A DNA stretch of 64,000 nucleotides from Pseudoalteromonas luteoviolacea (lineage in GTDB: Bacteria > Pseudomonadota > Gammaproteobacteria > Enterobacterales > Alteromonadaceae). Numbering within the stretch: position 1 is the stretch's first letter; the number at the start of each line of letters is the position of its first letter. Both the position numbers and the translations under genes were made by a program. The notes under the pieces were generated by a model. That model saw nothing but the letters and a program-made list of their open reading frames with translations, was not told where the DNA came from and made no database searches. Below are positions 26,736-36,086 of the stretch, one piece after another. Location: contig NZ_JWIC01000005.1 in the NCBI RefSeq assembly GCF_000814765.1, forward strand, positions 434,001 to 498,000. The letters are read 5' to 3'.

Positions 26736-28175
26736 TTACAGCAATGCAAAAATCGCATCTAACCCTGCGGAGATTTTTTCCGGTTCTTGCCCAGCAAAAC
26801 CAAGTCGTATATGCGTTTCTCTCTCTACTTTAGCATGGCAAAACGCCTGCTCTGTGTGCGCAAAGATCTTTGCCACTTCAAGCTTGGCAGGTAAATCTGA
26901 TACATCTCGTTTTAAATCAACCCAAAATGCCATGCCTCCATCCGGCTGCTTAAATTGAATATCAAACCCTTGTGCTTTGAGTTCATTGAGTTTATATGCC
27001 ATCGAGTCACAACGTTGTTGATATAACTTAGTCATTCGGCGCAAGTGCCTTTCAAAGTAGCCAGTTGCCATCCAATCAGCAATGGCCAACTGCATCAACA
27101 CATCATTTTTATGATTTATAAGCTTTTTTAGCCCCACCAGCTGCTGAAGTACCGCAGGTGCTGCGGTAATATATCCCAATCTCGCACCTGCAAACATAAT
27201 TTTTGAAAAGGTAGACAGGTAAATTACAATCTGTGCGGGATCATTCGCTGCCATTGGCTGAAGTGGTGGGCAACGGTAGTGAAACTCATGATCATAATCA
27301 TCTTCTATGATAAAAACGCCGTGCTGCGCACATAACTTATATATCGCCATTCTTCTCGCAACAGACATCGTGAGTGTAGTGGGGTATTGATGCAGAGGCG
27401 TTAAATACAATAAGCGAACTGTCGAGCTGGCAAAACATTGTGCCAATGATTCTACACACAAGCCCTGCTCATCTTGTTTAAGATCGTAAATCACACCACC
27501 GGCAGCCATAAAAGCTTGCCTTGCTGGCGGATAGCCAAGTGACTCCATTGCAACCCCTTCACCAGGGTTCAAAAACGCGTGTGCTGTTAAAAACAAGGCT
27601 TCCTGTGAGCCATTACAGACCAGTACATCGTCACAGGGTAATCCTCGCGCTTTGCGCAAGTATGCTTTTAATTGTGCTCGTAATTCGGGCTCCCCAGCCA
27701 CATTTTGATAATGAAGTGCATGGGCGTTGCTACTACGACACACTTTATTGATGCTACGCTTGAACTCATCAAATGGAAACTGAGTTATATCCGGCAATCC
27801 ACCCGCAAAATTATAGGTATATTCATCTAAAGTCGGTGACGAGTTTTTAGGGAGAACCGCAGCAAATTGTGGCGTAATTGGCTCAAATATCGCGTCTTGT
27901 TCATTGACTTGTGTGCTATGCACGATAGGCAATTGGCTATTGACCTTATAGCCTTTGCGAAGCTCAGATACCAACCACCCTTCAGCAACCAAGTTTTGCA
28001 GCGCATTCATCACCGTGTGTCTATTCACAGAAAAAAGCTGTCCTAAAGCCCGGGCTGACGGCAGCTTTTCACCGGGCTTTATATGGCCCTTTTGAATCGC
28101 TGAGCGCACTTGCTCTGCCATTTGAATATGTTTTGCTTTATTTTTTTTATCTAATGGAAGCCCTGTGAACATCAT
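26736..28175 (-). CDS. MocR/PdxR-type GntR regulator with aminotransferase domain
   Basis: A 479-residue fusion: a GntR winged helix-turn-helix (about 15-80; LPSARALGQLFSVNRHTVMNAL) joined to a class I aminotransferase-like domain (about 120-475). The PLP lysine is in STFSKIMFAGARLGY, and EDDYDHEF is also conserved. MocR proteins use PLP complexes as effectors. It is divergent from the GNAT-PaiB operon, its likely target. No strong ribosome site is visible before the tandem ATGs. Confidence 0.9.
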   Translation of the reverse strand: MMFTGLPLDKKNKAKHIQMAEQVRSAIQKGHIKPGEKLPSARALGQLFSVNRHTVMNALQNLVAEGWLVSELRKGYKVNSQLPIVHSTQVNEQDAIFEPITPQFAAVLPKNSSPTLDEYTYNFAGGLPDITQFPFDEFKRSINKVCRSSNAHALHYQNVAGEPELRAQLKAYLRKARGLPCDDVLVCNGSQEALFLTAHAFLNPGEGVAMESLGYPPARQAFMAAGGVIYDLKQDEQGLCVESLAQCFASSTVRLLYLTPLHQYPTTLTMSVARRMAIYKLCAQHGVFIIEDDYDHEFHYRCPPLQPMAANDPAQIVIYLSTFSKIMFAGARLGYITAAPAVLQQLVGLKKLINHKNDVLMQLAIADWMATGYFERHLRRMTKLYQQRCDSMAYKLNELKAQGFDIQFKQPDGGMAFWVDLKRDVSDLPAKLEVAKIFAHTEQAFCHAKVERETHIRLGFAGQEPEKISAGLDAIFALL

Positions 28176-28335
28176 TTTATCGCAGCAGTATTAGGTGTTA
28201 TTGAGCGTACAAAACTCTCTGTCTTCTATCAAGCTGGTATAGGCAAATTTTAAGATCTGGTTGTTTAAACGTAACCACAAAAGCGTAATCTTAACGCATA
28301 GCAAACATGTATCGTCATTGCCTAAGGAGAAATGT

Positions 28336-28911
28336 ATGTTAAAACCGATATCATTGTGCTCTAGCAAAGTGCGTTTAGACCCCCTGTCACATTCACATCT
28401 TGATGCATTGCAAAAGGTGGGTGAAGCCGAGGCGCTTTGGCGCTGGGTTCCAAGTAAATATTGTCAAAGTCCAGAGATCTTAAAAGACTGGTTTGAACAA
28501 ACTGCACAATTCGACCCGCTGGAGCAAATTGTCTTTGCCATTATCGATATTGAAACCAACCAAGTCACCGGTAATACACGTATATTTAGAGTGGATCCGC
28601 AAAACCTTCAAGCTGAAATTGGCCACACTTTTATTGGCTTAGACTGGCAACGTAGTCATATCAATACACACGCTAAGTATTTATTGCTTAAACATGCATT
28701 TGAAACGTTGGGGTTAGTCAGAATTGAATTTCAGACCCATGAGCAAAATCATAAATCCCGCAGTGCCATTGCGCGTTTAGGTGCACACTTCGAAGCCATT
28801 CACCTTAAAAATAGAAAGTTGCCAGATGGTAGCTTTAGAAATACAGCGCGCTTTAGTATCACAGATGATATGTGGCCAGACATTAAACAGCGTCTGGAGT
28901 CATGGTTATGA
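28336..28911 (+). CDS. GNAT acetyltransferase, RimJ/RimL type
   Basis: About 191 residues with the RimJ-like layout (RLDPLSHSHLDAL at the start; IGHTFIGLDWQRSHINT and RIEFQTHEQNHKSRSAIARL later). It transfers an acetyl group from acetyl-CoA to an unknown amine. The ATG at 28336 follows AAGGAG at 7 nt. Its stop overlaps the next gene (ATGA), so the two are co-translated. It is divergent from the MocR gene. Confidence 0.85.
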   Translation: MLKPISLCSSKVRLDPLSHSHLDALQKVGEAEALWRWVPSKYCQSPEILKDWFEQTAQFDPLEQIVFAIIDIETNQVTGNTRIFRVDPQNLQAEIGHTFIGLDWQRSHINTHAKYLLLKHAFETLGLVRIEFQTHEQNHKSRSAIARLGAHFEAIHLKNRKLPDGSFRNTARFSITDDMWPDIKQRLESWL

Positions 28912-29489
28912 GGTATCCGCTCAAAGATTACAAAGTGCAAGATGACAATCAGCTATTTGAAGTAATTGAACATTTCCCACTGGCAACATTCATCTGTAAA
29001 GATAATAAACAAACGCATATTTGCCATCTTCCTGTCAGCCTTTGCAGAGATACACACACGCTCTATGGTCATGCGGTTGCGTCAAATCCGATTAGGCATT
29101 GTATTTCGTTGCCCGTAGATATTGTCTTTAGAGGACCTGATACGTATTTATCCCCACATCAAGTCAAAGGGCTTAGCCTGCCAACATGGGACTATGTCAC
29201 GGTACAAGCCTCTGGCACCTTGCACTCTATCCATGATTTTGAGAAGCAATTAAAGGCAATGCAGCATATTTTAAATGCGTTCGAGGATAAACAAGATCCG
29301 TGGCAGCTTTCATTTGTACCTGAAAATAGATTAAAAGCCATGTGCAAAAGTTTAATCTTTTTCGACGTTAAACTGGAAACTATGTCTGGTAACTTCAAAC
29401 TAAGCCAAAATAAAACGGTAGAAACGCGGGCTGATATTGCAAAATTACTGCGCAACACCAACCCAAAACTCAGCCGTTACTATGAGTAA
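28908..29489 (+). CDS. PaiB-like FMN-binding protein
   Basis: About 193 residues with FMN-binding split-barrel features of PaiB (FPLATFICKD, LPVSLC, GPDTYLSPHQ, PTWDYVTVQASGTL). PaiB proteins occur next to acetyltransferases, and the Bacillus relative affects degradative-enzyme genes. The start at 28908 overlaps the GNAT stop and has GGAG 8 nt upstream; the ATG two codons earlier lies too close to that site. Confidence 0.85.
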   Translation: MRYPLKDYKVQDDNQLFEVIEHFPLATFICKDNKQTHICHLPVSLCRDTHTLYGHAVASNPIRHCISLPVDIVFRGPDTYLSPHQVKGLSLPTWDYVTVQASGTLHSIHDFEKQLKAMQHILNAFEDKQDPWQLSFVPENRLKAMCKSLIFFDVKLETMSGNFKLSQNKTVETRADIAKLLRNTNPKLSRYYE

Positions 29490-29499
29490 ATATGTTTAA

Positions 29500-31347
29500 T
29501 TAAAGTGCACTTCCATCACAGTAGCTGATCGCTTGCCAAGGGTCATAAGGCCCAGATTTATTGGGCGCAAAATTGTAACTCCAATGCCGCGCTTGATATA
29601 TCACTCCTTGATAAGCCACCTTTTGGCCTTTGACATTGTAGGCAAGATCAGCTTGCCAAGCACTTGCCGCACAGCCCCCCATTTCATAGCCAACCGTGAT
29701 AGGAATGCTCAACTCACGACCAAAGTCGGGCTGTAATTGTGTCACGGCCGCGTCTAATTTATCGCTGTGATGGAGTGCAAGCTCTCCTTTACCTTTACGC
29801 TGATTAAAAAATGGAAATGCCAAGCCATCATGTTGGCTGTCATGTACTTTGAGTGTATAGCAGCCAGCAGGCACATCGAGTGTTAATTCATGCCAACTTG
29901 AGTCGGCAAACATATCCCAGCGCTTGATGAGTGTTTGCGATTTATCTAGCAGAGACACGCTGCTTTCCGCGCCGTTTTTACCTGTAAGTAGGCGCAACAT
30001 GGCGCTGTGCTCAACCGCCACTGGTGCCTTGAACTGAACAGCTTGACTATTATTACCCTCCTGTTGATCATACTCACTGCGAACAGAAATGTTCAGCTTA
30101 GCGAGCTCTGGGTCATAGTTCCCCAAAAACTGTGATGAAAACGCAATACGCTTTGATTCACCTGCTTCAATTTCACCTTGCCAATGGTATTGGTGAGTGC
30201 GCAAACCTTCAATACCGTAATCAAACCACAGCTCATCAACCGTTGATTTGCCAAGGTTCTTCACGTCTACCTCAATTTCTCCACACGACAATCCGATTCG
30301 ATCAGGCATGGCTGAATTAGGCTTAACGATAGATGTAAGCGCAACATCTTCTTCGACTTCCTGCTCGCCATAGGTAACCAAAACCGCATTAACAATATAC
30401 CTAGGTGCGTCTGTACCATATTGAGATGGCTGCCAACTATATGCTTGCCAATCTAAATCAAATAAAGACGATCCCTCTACTGATGTGCTGACCGGATAGC
30501 TAAAAGGCTCAATGGCTTCGCCAGGACACCAGTTGGCACGGGCGAAAAGATAAGTCCCCCCTTGTGGAAAAGTGGCGCTCTGATCGCAATCATCTCGCCA
30601 CAAGTTCTGCTTAACGACCAACTTGCCATCTTGCTCTAATGTGAAGTATCTATCACACCACTCACCACACAGCTCAGCTTTACCATCAGGATTGTCATAA
30701 GACAGCGCATGTCCATGTGCCGTTACAATCATCTTAACTTCGGCGTATTGTTCATCGGCTTCAAAGGTCACCGTTTTCACAGGTAAGCGCTGTGCAAAAT
30801 CTTCTGCTGTTTTATATGGCCACCCCTCAGAACCTGACTCATATAAAGGAATGACACGCTTCACCGATTTTGTCTGATATGCGGGTTTAGAAATGAGTTT
30901 GGCAGCAATACCGAAGGCACTTTTTTTAGCTCCCCAACCGCCATAGTGAACGTTAAATGTGCCTTCTCCGCTTAACACCGGTGCAAGATGTGATACATCA
31001 AAATAAAAAGTACGACGCCAGTTTCTATCAAACCCATGCATTCCTCTTTGCATGTAACCGGCATAGGGGGTTATCAAACGTCCAAGTTCATAACGCTTTT
31101 CCCCTTGATACCATTCAAGACGGACGGTGTAGTCCCAATCACTACAGCCTTGCTCTGCGCATCCTAATTCGAGTGCCAGTATATGCCTTGATTTTAAATC
31201 AGCTGGCATTAGATTCACCGCGAACCGGTGGTCACCATGTTGAGTAAATGATGTGTATTCTGTCAATGTTTGTGTTGTTGCTATTGCTTTACTTGCTAAC
31301 ACCTGTGGACATGTAAATATCAATAGCCAAAAAAGTAAAAACCGCAT
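29500..31347 (-). CDS. Secreted PNGase F-like protein with C-terminal carbohydrate-binding domain
   Basis: A 615-residue protein with a signal peptide (about 1-18). The N-terminal part (GCSDWDY at 67-73, YELGRLITPYAGYMQRG, the WRRTFYFDVSHL region) matches the peptide-N4-(N-acetyl-beta-glucosaminyl)asparagine amidase F core, including the region of the catalytic acid (Asp70/72). Cys-rich beta domains follow, and residues about 562-612 (AWQADLAYNVKGQKVAYQG ... DPWQAISYC) resemble a chitin-binding CBM5/12 module. It probably removes N-glycans from glycoproteins outside the cell. Catalytic residues need alignment to confirm. Confidence 0.8.
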   Translation of the reverse strand: MRFLLFWLLIFTCPQVLASKAIATTQTLTEYTSFTQHGDHRFAVNLMPADLKSRHILALELGCAEQGCSDWDYTVRLEWYQGEKRYELGRLITPYAGYMQRGMHGFDRNWRRTFYFDVSHLAPVLSGEGTFNVHYGGWGAKKSAFGIAAKLISKPAYQTKSVKRVIPLYESGSEGWPYKTAEDFAQRLPVKTVTFEADEQYAEVKMIVTAHGHALSYDNPDGKAELCGEWCDRYFTLEQDGKLVVKQNLWRDDCDQSATFPQGGTYLFARANWCPGEAIEPFSYPVSTSVEGSSLFDLDWQAYSWQPSQYGTDAPRYIVNAVLVTYGEQEVEEDVALTSIVKPNSAMPDRIGLSCGEIEVDVKNLGKSTVDELWFDYGIEGLRTHQYHWQGEIEAGESKRIAFSSQFLGNYDPELAKLNISVRSEYDQQEGNNSQAVQFKAPVAVEHSAMLRLLTGKNGAESSVSLLDKSQTLIKRWDMFADSSWHELTLDVPAGCYTLKVHDSQHDGLAFPFFNQRKGKGELALHHSDKLDAAVTQLQPDFGRELSIPITVGYEMGGCAASAWQADLAYNVKGQKVAYQGVIYQARHWSYNFAPNKSGPYDPWQAISYCDGSAL

Positions 31348-31476
31348 CGCTCATTCCTTGGTTACATAAAATTAACACAACCATACGGTGATGAACTGAA
31401 CAAGTAAAGACACAGTGTTCCTTTTTAATCCAGAAAATAACGAGGGATATAGACTTTAGAATTTATTTTTCTAACG

Positions 31477-31499
31477 CAAAAAGCCGCCAAATGGCGGCT
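31477..31499 (-). terminator. Rho-independent terminator of the hsp20 gene
   Basis: The 7-bp stem AGCCGCC/GGCGGCT has a 4-nt loop; on the minus strand it is followed by TTTTTG. It lies about 40 bp after the hsp20 stop codon. Confidence 0.85.
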
Positions 31500-31537
31500 G
31501 GTTGGAAACAACATAACAAGAAAACAAGTAAAGGAGG

Positions 31538-31987
31538 TTATTCTTTTTCTAACAGCTGGCTTGTGCCAATGGCAATTTTTCTCGGTTTCATTGCCTCTGG
31601 TACCTCGCGCTCAAGGTCAATCTTCAGCAAGCCATTTTCTAAGTCTGCACCCATCACTTTAATGTGGTCACCCAACTGGAATTTACGTTCAAAATTGCGC
31701 TCTGCGATGCCTTGATGAATAAATTTGCGTTCGACATTAGACGCTTTATTTTGCTTCTCGCCTTTCACCGTCAGCGTATTATTTTCTGACTCTAATGATA
31801 ATTCTTGCTCGCTGAATCCTGCAACGGCCATGGTAATTTGATATTTGTCTTCATCCAATGCTTCGATGTTGTACGGGGGAAATCCAGACTGCTTTTCTGA
31901 GCTTCTTTGAGCTGAGTCCATTAGTGATGCTAGGTGATCTAAACCGATGAATGAACGATAAAGTGGTGATAAATCTACAGTACGCAT
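31538..31987 (-). CDS. Small heat-shock protein, IbpA-type Hsp20
   Basis: About 149 residues; an alpha-crystallin domain (about 35-130) with YQITMAVAGFSEQEL, VERKFIHQGIAERNFERKF and the LENGLLKIDLERE segment, and a C-terminal I-x-I-like tail (RKIAIG). It holds denatured proteins for refolding. The ATG at 31987 has GAGGA 7 nt upstream; the open frame upstream is leader RNA. A heat-shock promoter and a leader of about 110 nt precede it. Confidence 0.92.
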   Translation of the reverse strand: MRTVDLSPLYRSFIGLDHLASLMDSAQRSSEKQSGFPPYNIEALDEDKYQITMAVAGFSEQELSLESENNTLTVKGEKQNKASNVERKFIHQGIAERNFERKFQLGDHIKVMGADLENGLLKIDLEREVPEAMKPRKIAIGTSQLLEKE

Positions 31988-32098
31988 AAGTGTATCCTCA
32001 TAAAGCGATATTAAGCCGAATTCACTCTTAAAAAAGCAGAGAATTGGCATATTAAACAATATGTTAATTAAAGTTAGGTCCCTTACGGCGACCTCATA
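31988..32098 (-). promoter_or_regulatory. Long 5' leader of hsp20, possible RNA thermometer
   Basis: The leader of about 110 nt contains hairpin potential: AGGTC/GACCT at its start and CATATT/AATATG in the middle. The segment ATTCTC can pair with the Shine-Dalgarno GAGGAT (one G-U pair). ibpA-type genes often carry ROSE thermometers. Function here is inferred. Confidence 0.35.
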
Positions 32099-32104
32099 AC
32101 TCTA

Positions 32105-32132
32105 TCTATGGACGAGGCGATAAGATTTCAAG
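32105..32132 (-). promoter_or_regulatory. Sigma32 heat-shock promoter
   Basis: The minus strand has CTTGAAA (complement of 32126-32132), then 12 bp, then GTCCATAGA (32105-32113), close to the sigma32 consensus CTTGAAA-N-CCCCATNT. It sits about 120 bp before the hsp20 start. Confidence 0.7.
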
Positions 32133-32235
32133 AAAAAAATTTAAAAAAAGATTTAGAAAAATGCAAACAGTTGTTTTTAAAGTAATTAAAACTCACGCTA
32201 CAACCCAAGTATTTATACTAACGTGAGTCTAATAT

Positions 32236-33348
32236 TTAAAACAGGGTGGCATCTGCGTTACTGATACTTTCTTTAAATAAAAACCTCAGTTCTTGAGGTG
32301 GCTTTTTCAAACTCCCCAAAATGGCACTGATTTTTTCTGCGTTATCACCAAACGCTTCAACCATACCCACTAAATCATCACTGGAACTGGCAATAAGCTC
32401 ATCTAAATCATTTTCATCTTGAAGGTCGAACTGAGAAATCAGACCTGAATCGAACAACTGTTGCTTAAGCGTGGTATTCGACTTGCTTTTTGTTTCTTTT
32501 AAACTGGCCAATATCTCTTTGTTGGTTTTTTCTATTGATAAAATTTGCTCCACCATTTCAGCTCTGCGATTTAGGTTGCTAATCGCAAGCTCTAGTGCAT
32601 CCATAACGTGGGCACAAATATCGCTGAGTTCACCTACATTTTTAACCAACAAAATACTGCTGCGCCAATTAAATACCATTGGGCCATGGTCAAATTGATG
32701 TACCCGTTCAAAGTCCTCATGATGAAGTAACAATTCATGTTCGAGTTTAGCCACACTACCGGAAGTACTCCGAAGTAGTTCTCGATTTTTAAAGTGGATA
32801 ACAGCCCGCAGCCCCAAACTCGACAACGTATTGATGAATATTTTTTGTAACACCACAAGATCGCTACAATAGTGTGTTGCCTGCATAAACAAGCCAATTG
32901 ATTTCATGCACGCATTTTGTCTTTGTAAATCTAGCAATAACGATTCTTTTTGCGCTATGTCCGCATGTGCTTCAAAGTAATCATGATCAGCCTCAAGGAT
33001 TGCAACCACTTTAGCTTTGAGTTCATCTGGATGCGTAGTTTTGCACACGTATTCATTGGCACCAATCTCGAATGCCTTTAAACGACAGTCTGACGACGAC
33101 AAATTTGAGATAAACACAATGGGCGTGTGGCGCAAATGCTCAATTTTACGCAACTCGCAGCATGTCGCATATCCATCCATACCTGCCATCACGATGTCTA
33201 ATAAGATCACGTGGGGTTTGAGCTCAATGGCCTCTTGCAGACCTTCTTCACCGCTGGAAGCCACACTCACTTCATAATCAGCAAACGTCTGCGAAAGCAA
33301 CGTTCTATATGTTTTGTCATCATCGATCACTAAAATACGGACGCTCAT
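32236..33348 (-). CDS. Response regulator with uncharacterised C-terminal domain
   Basis: About 370 residues. The receiver domain (1-120) has the acidic pair in VIDDD, phospho-acceptor in LLDIVMAGMDG and Lys in VCKTTHPDEL. The remaining 250 residues have no DNA-binding, GGDEF, EAL or HATPase motif; they are predicted alpha/beta with a final helical region. The response regulator at 57332 has the same layout and similar motifs, so the two define a family. The ATG at 33348 has GGAGCTAGG upstream. No kinase gene is adjacent. Confidence 0.85.
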   Translation of the reverse strand: MSVRILVIDDDKTYRTLLSQTFADYEVSVASSGEEGLQEAIELKPHVILLDIVMAGMDGYATCCELRKIEHLRHTPIVFISNLSSSDCRLKAFEIGANEYVCKTTHPDELKAKVVAILEADHDYFEAHADIAQKESLLLDLQRQNACMKSIGLFMQATHYCSDLVVLQKIFINTLSSLGLRAVIHFKNRELLRSTSGSVAKLEHELLLHHEDFERVHQFDHGPMVFNWRSSILLVKNVGELSDICAHVMDALELAISNLNRRAEMVEQILSIEKTNKEILASLKETKSKSNTTLKQQLFDSGLISQFDLQDENDLDELIASSSDDLVGMVEAFGDNAEKISAILGSLKKPPQELRFLFKESISNADATLF

Positions 33349-33432
33349 CCTAGCTCCAATTACTTTATTATCTTCTCTCAATATAGTCGTTAAACGAAAC
33401 TCCGCCGTATTTAGCTTTCAATTTTTACAAAT

Positions 33433-33463
33433 AAAAAAAGGGCTGCAACTAAGCATGCCCTTT
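33433..33463 (-). terminator. Rho-independent terminator after the TonB-dependent receptor gene
   Basis: The stem AAAGGGC/GCCCTTT has a 13-nt loop, with a run of seven T on the minus strand, about 47 bp after the receptor stop codon. Confidence 0.75.
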
Positions 33464-33509
33464 GGTCCCTCTACGGAGAGTGTGAAAAACGAAAATAGTA
33501 CCTAAACAA

Positions 33510-36086
33510 TTAGAACTGAATATTCATACCCGCATAGACATATCTGCCCAACGTATCATAGGTGTATGGATCCGTGTTTGAGTCATTGTTACCTGAGTAA
33601 TATGGTGGCTGCTTGTCGAATAAATTGTTAATGCCACCTGTCAACTTGATGGTCTCACTGACAAAGTAACTTCCTGAAATATCGTGATAGGTGACACTAG
33701 GTGTACTTGGCGCATAACAGCTACTTGGTTCACTTAAACAACTAAAGCTGTCCATGCCCGATAAATATCTGATTTTGTAGTTAGCACTCCACGCATCAGC
33801 TTTCACCGCCAAACTTAAACTTGATTTAATATCAGCATACCCACCCAGGCCAGAGGTAATAAGCCCCGTGTAATCGAACGTTTCGCCAGCCATGGTGATG
33901 GTTCTTTCTTTTAAGATTGAAGTGTCCCAACCAGCTTGCCAAGCTAAGCCCGCGGCATCAAAGCTATAAGCCACATTGATGTCATAACCTTGAGTCGTTT
34001 CATCACCAATATTTTGTAATTGGTTGTTAAACGTTGCTTTACCATTGGCTATCTCAACATTTGCTGACGAACAGACTGCTGAATCTTGATTGATCAGGTC
34101 GCCACTGCTGTTTACACAGTTATCAATGATATACTGATTGTTCACTTCGCTAATGGCATTAGTGATCGCAATATCATAATAATCAACGGTCAAAGATAAG
34201 CCTTCGACAAAGCTTGGCTCATACACTAACCCAAACGTTAACGTATCCGCTTCTTCGGGGGTTAAATTTGCGTTTCCACCCACGATAACTTCAGCTTGAC
34301 TATCTAGCAACGGATGAGAGATCTGCTCAAAAGATGGGGATTTTCCACCATATAATTCATCTACGGTTGGAGCACGAAATGCCGTTGATTTCACCCCTCT
34401 GAACATTAACTGTTCATTTAATTTCCAAGTAAAACCAAGTTTCCATGTTGAGTCACTACCAAAACTTGAGTAGTCAAATGCTCGCACGGCTGCACTTAAA
34501 TCTAAGTTTTGTGCAAAAGCCACATCTGCAAGTACAGGAATAGCAAGCTCAACAAACGCTTCATTCACATCGTATGAGCCACTGGTAGGCTCAACTTTAG
34601 GGTCATTAGCCAGCCCTTGAGACGTCAAAGAATCCGGTGTATACCACGCTTTTTCAGTCCTTTTTTCAATCCCCGTTGCGAAGCCCAAGTAGCCTGCAGG
34701 CAATTCAATAAGCTCACCAGCCAATGACGCACTGAAGTTCAACATCTGGCTACCACCTGTATTTTGCTCAGTATACAAGTAATCCGTCATGTTATCTGCT
34801 GACCATGCAGATTGGTCTAGTGGGTTGAAATTTCCAAGTTCAATGTCTTCGGTTAAACTGCCTATATTATGCAAGTTAGAGAGCTGATCAACTGAGTCGT
34901 TACGGCCAAAGTTAACAGCAACATCCCAGCTCCAATCATTATCTAAAAACCCCTCAACACCAACGACTGTTCTGACTGTATCAACAACTTGTGAAAAATC
35001 ACGCGTACCAGTATCAGACATGCGACGACGATAGTGTATTGTATCCCCATAGTCTGCACCATGTTCTAAGAGATCATCGCCCATCTCCTCTGTGTAAGTA
35101 AAATCAAACCAAACAGGTTGAGGCGCCATTTGTTGTTCCGACCAACGCTTTGAGTACATTGCTTCAGTAAATAAAGTGGTGCGGTCATTTAGCTCGTAGT
35201 TCACAGTGCCAGTTAGATTGAGCCTTTGCATCGGCGTGTATAAGTAGCTATCTGAAGCATAGTTGTATGGATCTGTCTCAGGGTTGTACTCCGCATAGTT
35301 ACCCTCTTTATCCCCTTGCAGCTCTTTTCCGTTTTCAAGATACAAATGACCATTCGGCGTAATGGTTGAACCACCACATGTCAGTGATTTTCCGCCATCT
35401 ACCTCGCTAATTGGGCAAGATGAAAAGTCTCTATCTGCTTGACTTGCGGAGCCCCTTTCCATGTATTGGATACCAAATACCATGTTTCCACGGTCAAAAC
35501 TGGTACCCACAGTCAAATCAATATTATGCTGCTCAGCATCTCCTTCACCAGATAATCCAGTTTGTGCATTCAGTTCTGCCCCTTCAAAATCATCTTTTAA
35601 GATGATATTTACAACGCCTGCTACCGCATCAGTGCCATATACTGCTGAAGCGCCATCTTTAAGCACTTCGATATGTTTAATCATCGCGACAGGGATGGTG
35701 TTAAGATCCACCGTTGATGCAGCACCAGTGCCTGAATTAATCATTCTTCGGCCATTTACCAACACCAAAGTACGCTGTGCGCCAAGACCACGTAAATTAA
35801 TACTCGCATTTCCTCCTGAACCATTATTGACCCCTGGATTGGTCATTGCGCCGGCTGCTGCTGTGATATCCTGAAGCACATCATCAATGGTAACCGCACC
35901 ACTGGCTTGAATAGCATCCGCGCCAATAAATGTAACCGGACTTGCAGTTTCCATGTCAGAGCGTTTAATACGAGAGCCTGTTACCTCTATTTTTTCGATT
36001 TGTGTGGCTTGCTCTTTTGCAAATACCGGGGTTATTGCACTTCCCGTTGACAATGCAATCGCAATACTGATGGCGGTTTTTCTCAT
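33510..36086 (-). CDS. TonB-dependent outer membrane receptor
   Basis: This 858-residue protein has a signal peptide (about 1-23), then IEKIEVTGSRI as probable TonB-contact region, a plug domain (about 45-165; SINLRGLGAQRTLVLVNGR, DGASAVYGTDAVAGVVNI) and a long 22-strand barrel ending in aromatic MNIQF. It belongs to the large group with RGLG/NGRR plugs common in marine bacteria, usually importing oligosaccharides or peptides. No substrate genes are adjacent and the gene is single, followed by a terminator. Confidence 0.92.
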   Translation of the reverse strand: MRKTAISIAIALSTGSAITPVFAKEQATQIEKIEVTGSRIKRSDMETASPVTFIGADAIQASGAVTIDDVLQDITAAAGAMTNPGVNNGSGGNASINLRGLGAQRTLVLVNGRRMINSGTGAASTVDLNTIPVAMIKHIEVLKDGASAVYGTDAVAGVVNIILKDDFEGAELNAQTGLSGEGDAEQHNIDLTVGTSFDRGNMVFGIQYMERGSASQADRDFSSCPISEVDGGKSLTCGGSTITPNGHLYLENGKELQGDKEGNYAEYNPETDPYNYASDSYLYTPMQRLNLTGTVNYELNDRTTLFTEAMYSKRWSEQQMAPQPVWFDFTYTEEMGDDLLEHGADYGDTIHYRRRMSDTGTRDFSQVVDTVRTVVGVEGFLDNDWSWDVAVNFGRNDSVDQLSNLHNIGSLTEDIELGNFNPLDQSAWSADNMTDYLYTEQNTGGSQMLNFSASLAGELIELPAGYLGFATGIEKRTEKAWYTPDSLTSQGLANDPKVEPTSGSYDVNEAFVELAIPVLADVAFAQNLDLSAAVRAFDYSSFGSDSTWKLGFTWKLNEQLMFRGVKSTAFRAPTVDELYGGKSPSFEQISHPLLDSQAEVIVGGNANLTPEEADTLTFGLVYEPSFVEGLSLTVDYYDIAITNAISEVNNQYIIDNCVNSSGDLINQDSAVCSSANVEIANGKATFNNQLQNIGDETTQGYDINVAYSFDAAGLAWQAGWDTSILKERTITMAGETFDYTGLITSGLGGYADIKSSLSLAVKADAWSANYKIRYLSGMDSFSCLSEPSSCYAPSTPSVTYHDISGSYFVSETIKLTGGINNLFDKQPPYYSGNNDSNTDPYTYDTLGRYVYAGMNIQF

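Noticed and set aside
26399..26833. Plus-strand frame of about 140 codons across the CVNH gene and the 3' end of the MocR gene
   Set aside because: It overlaps two better supported genes in other frames and lacks a ribosome site; its composition is irregular.
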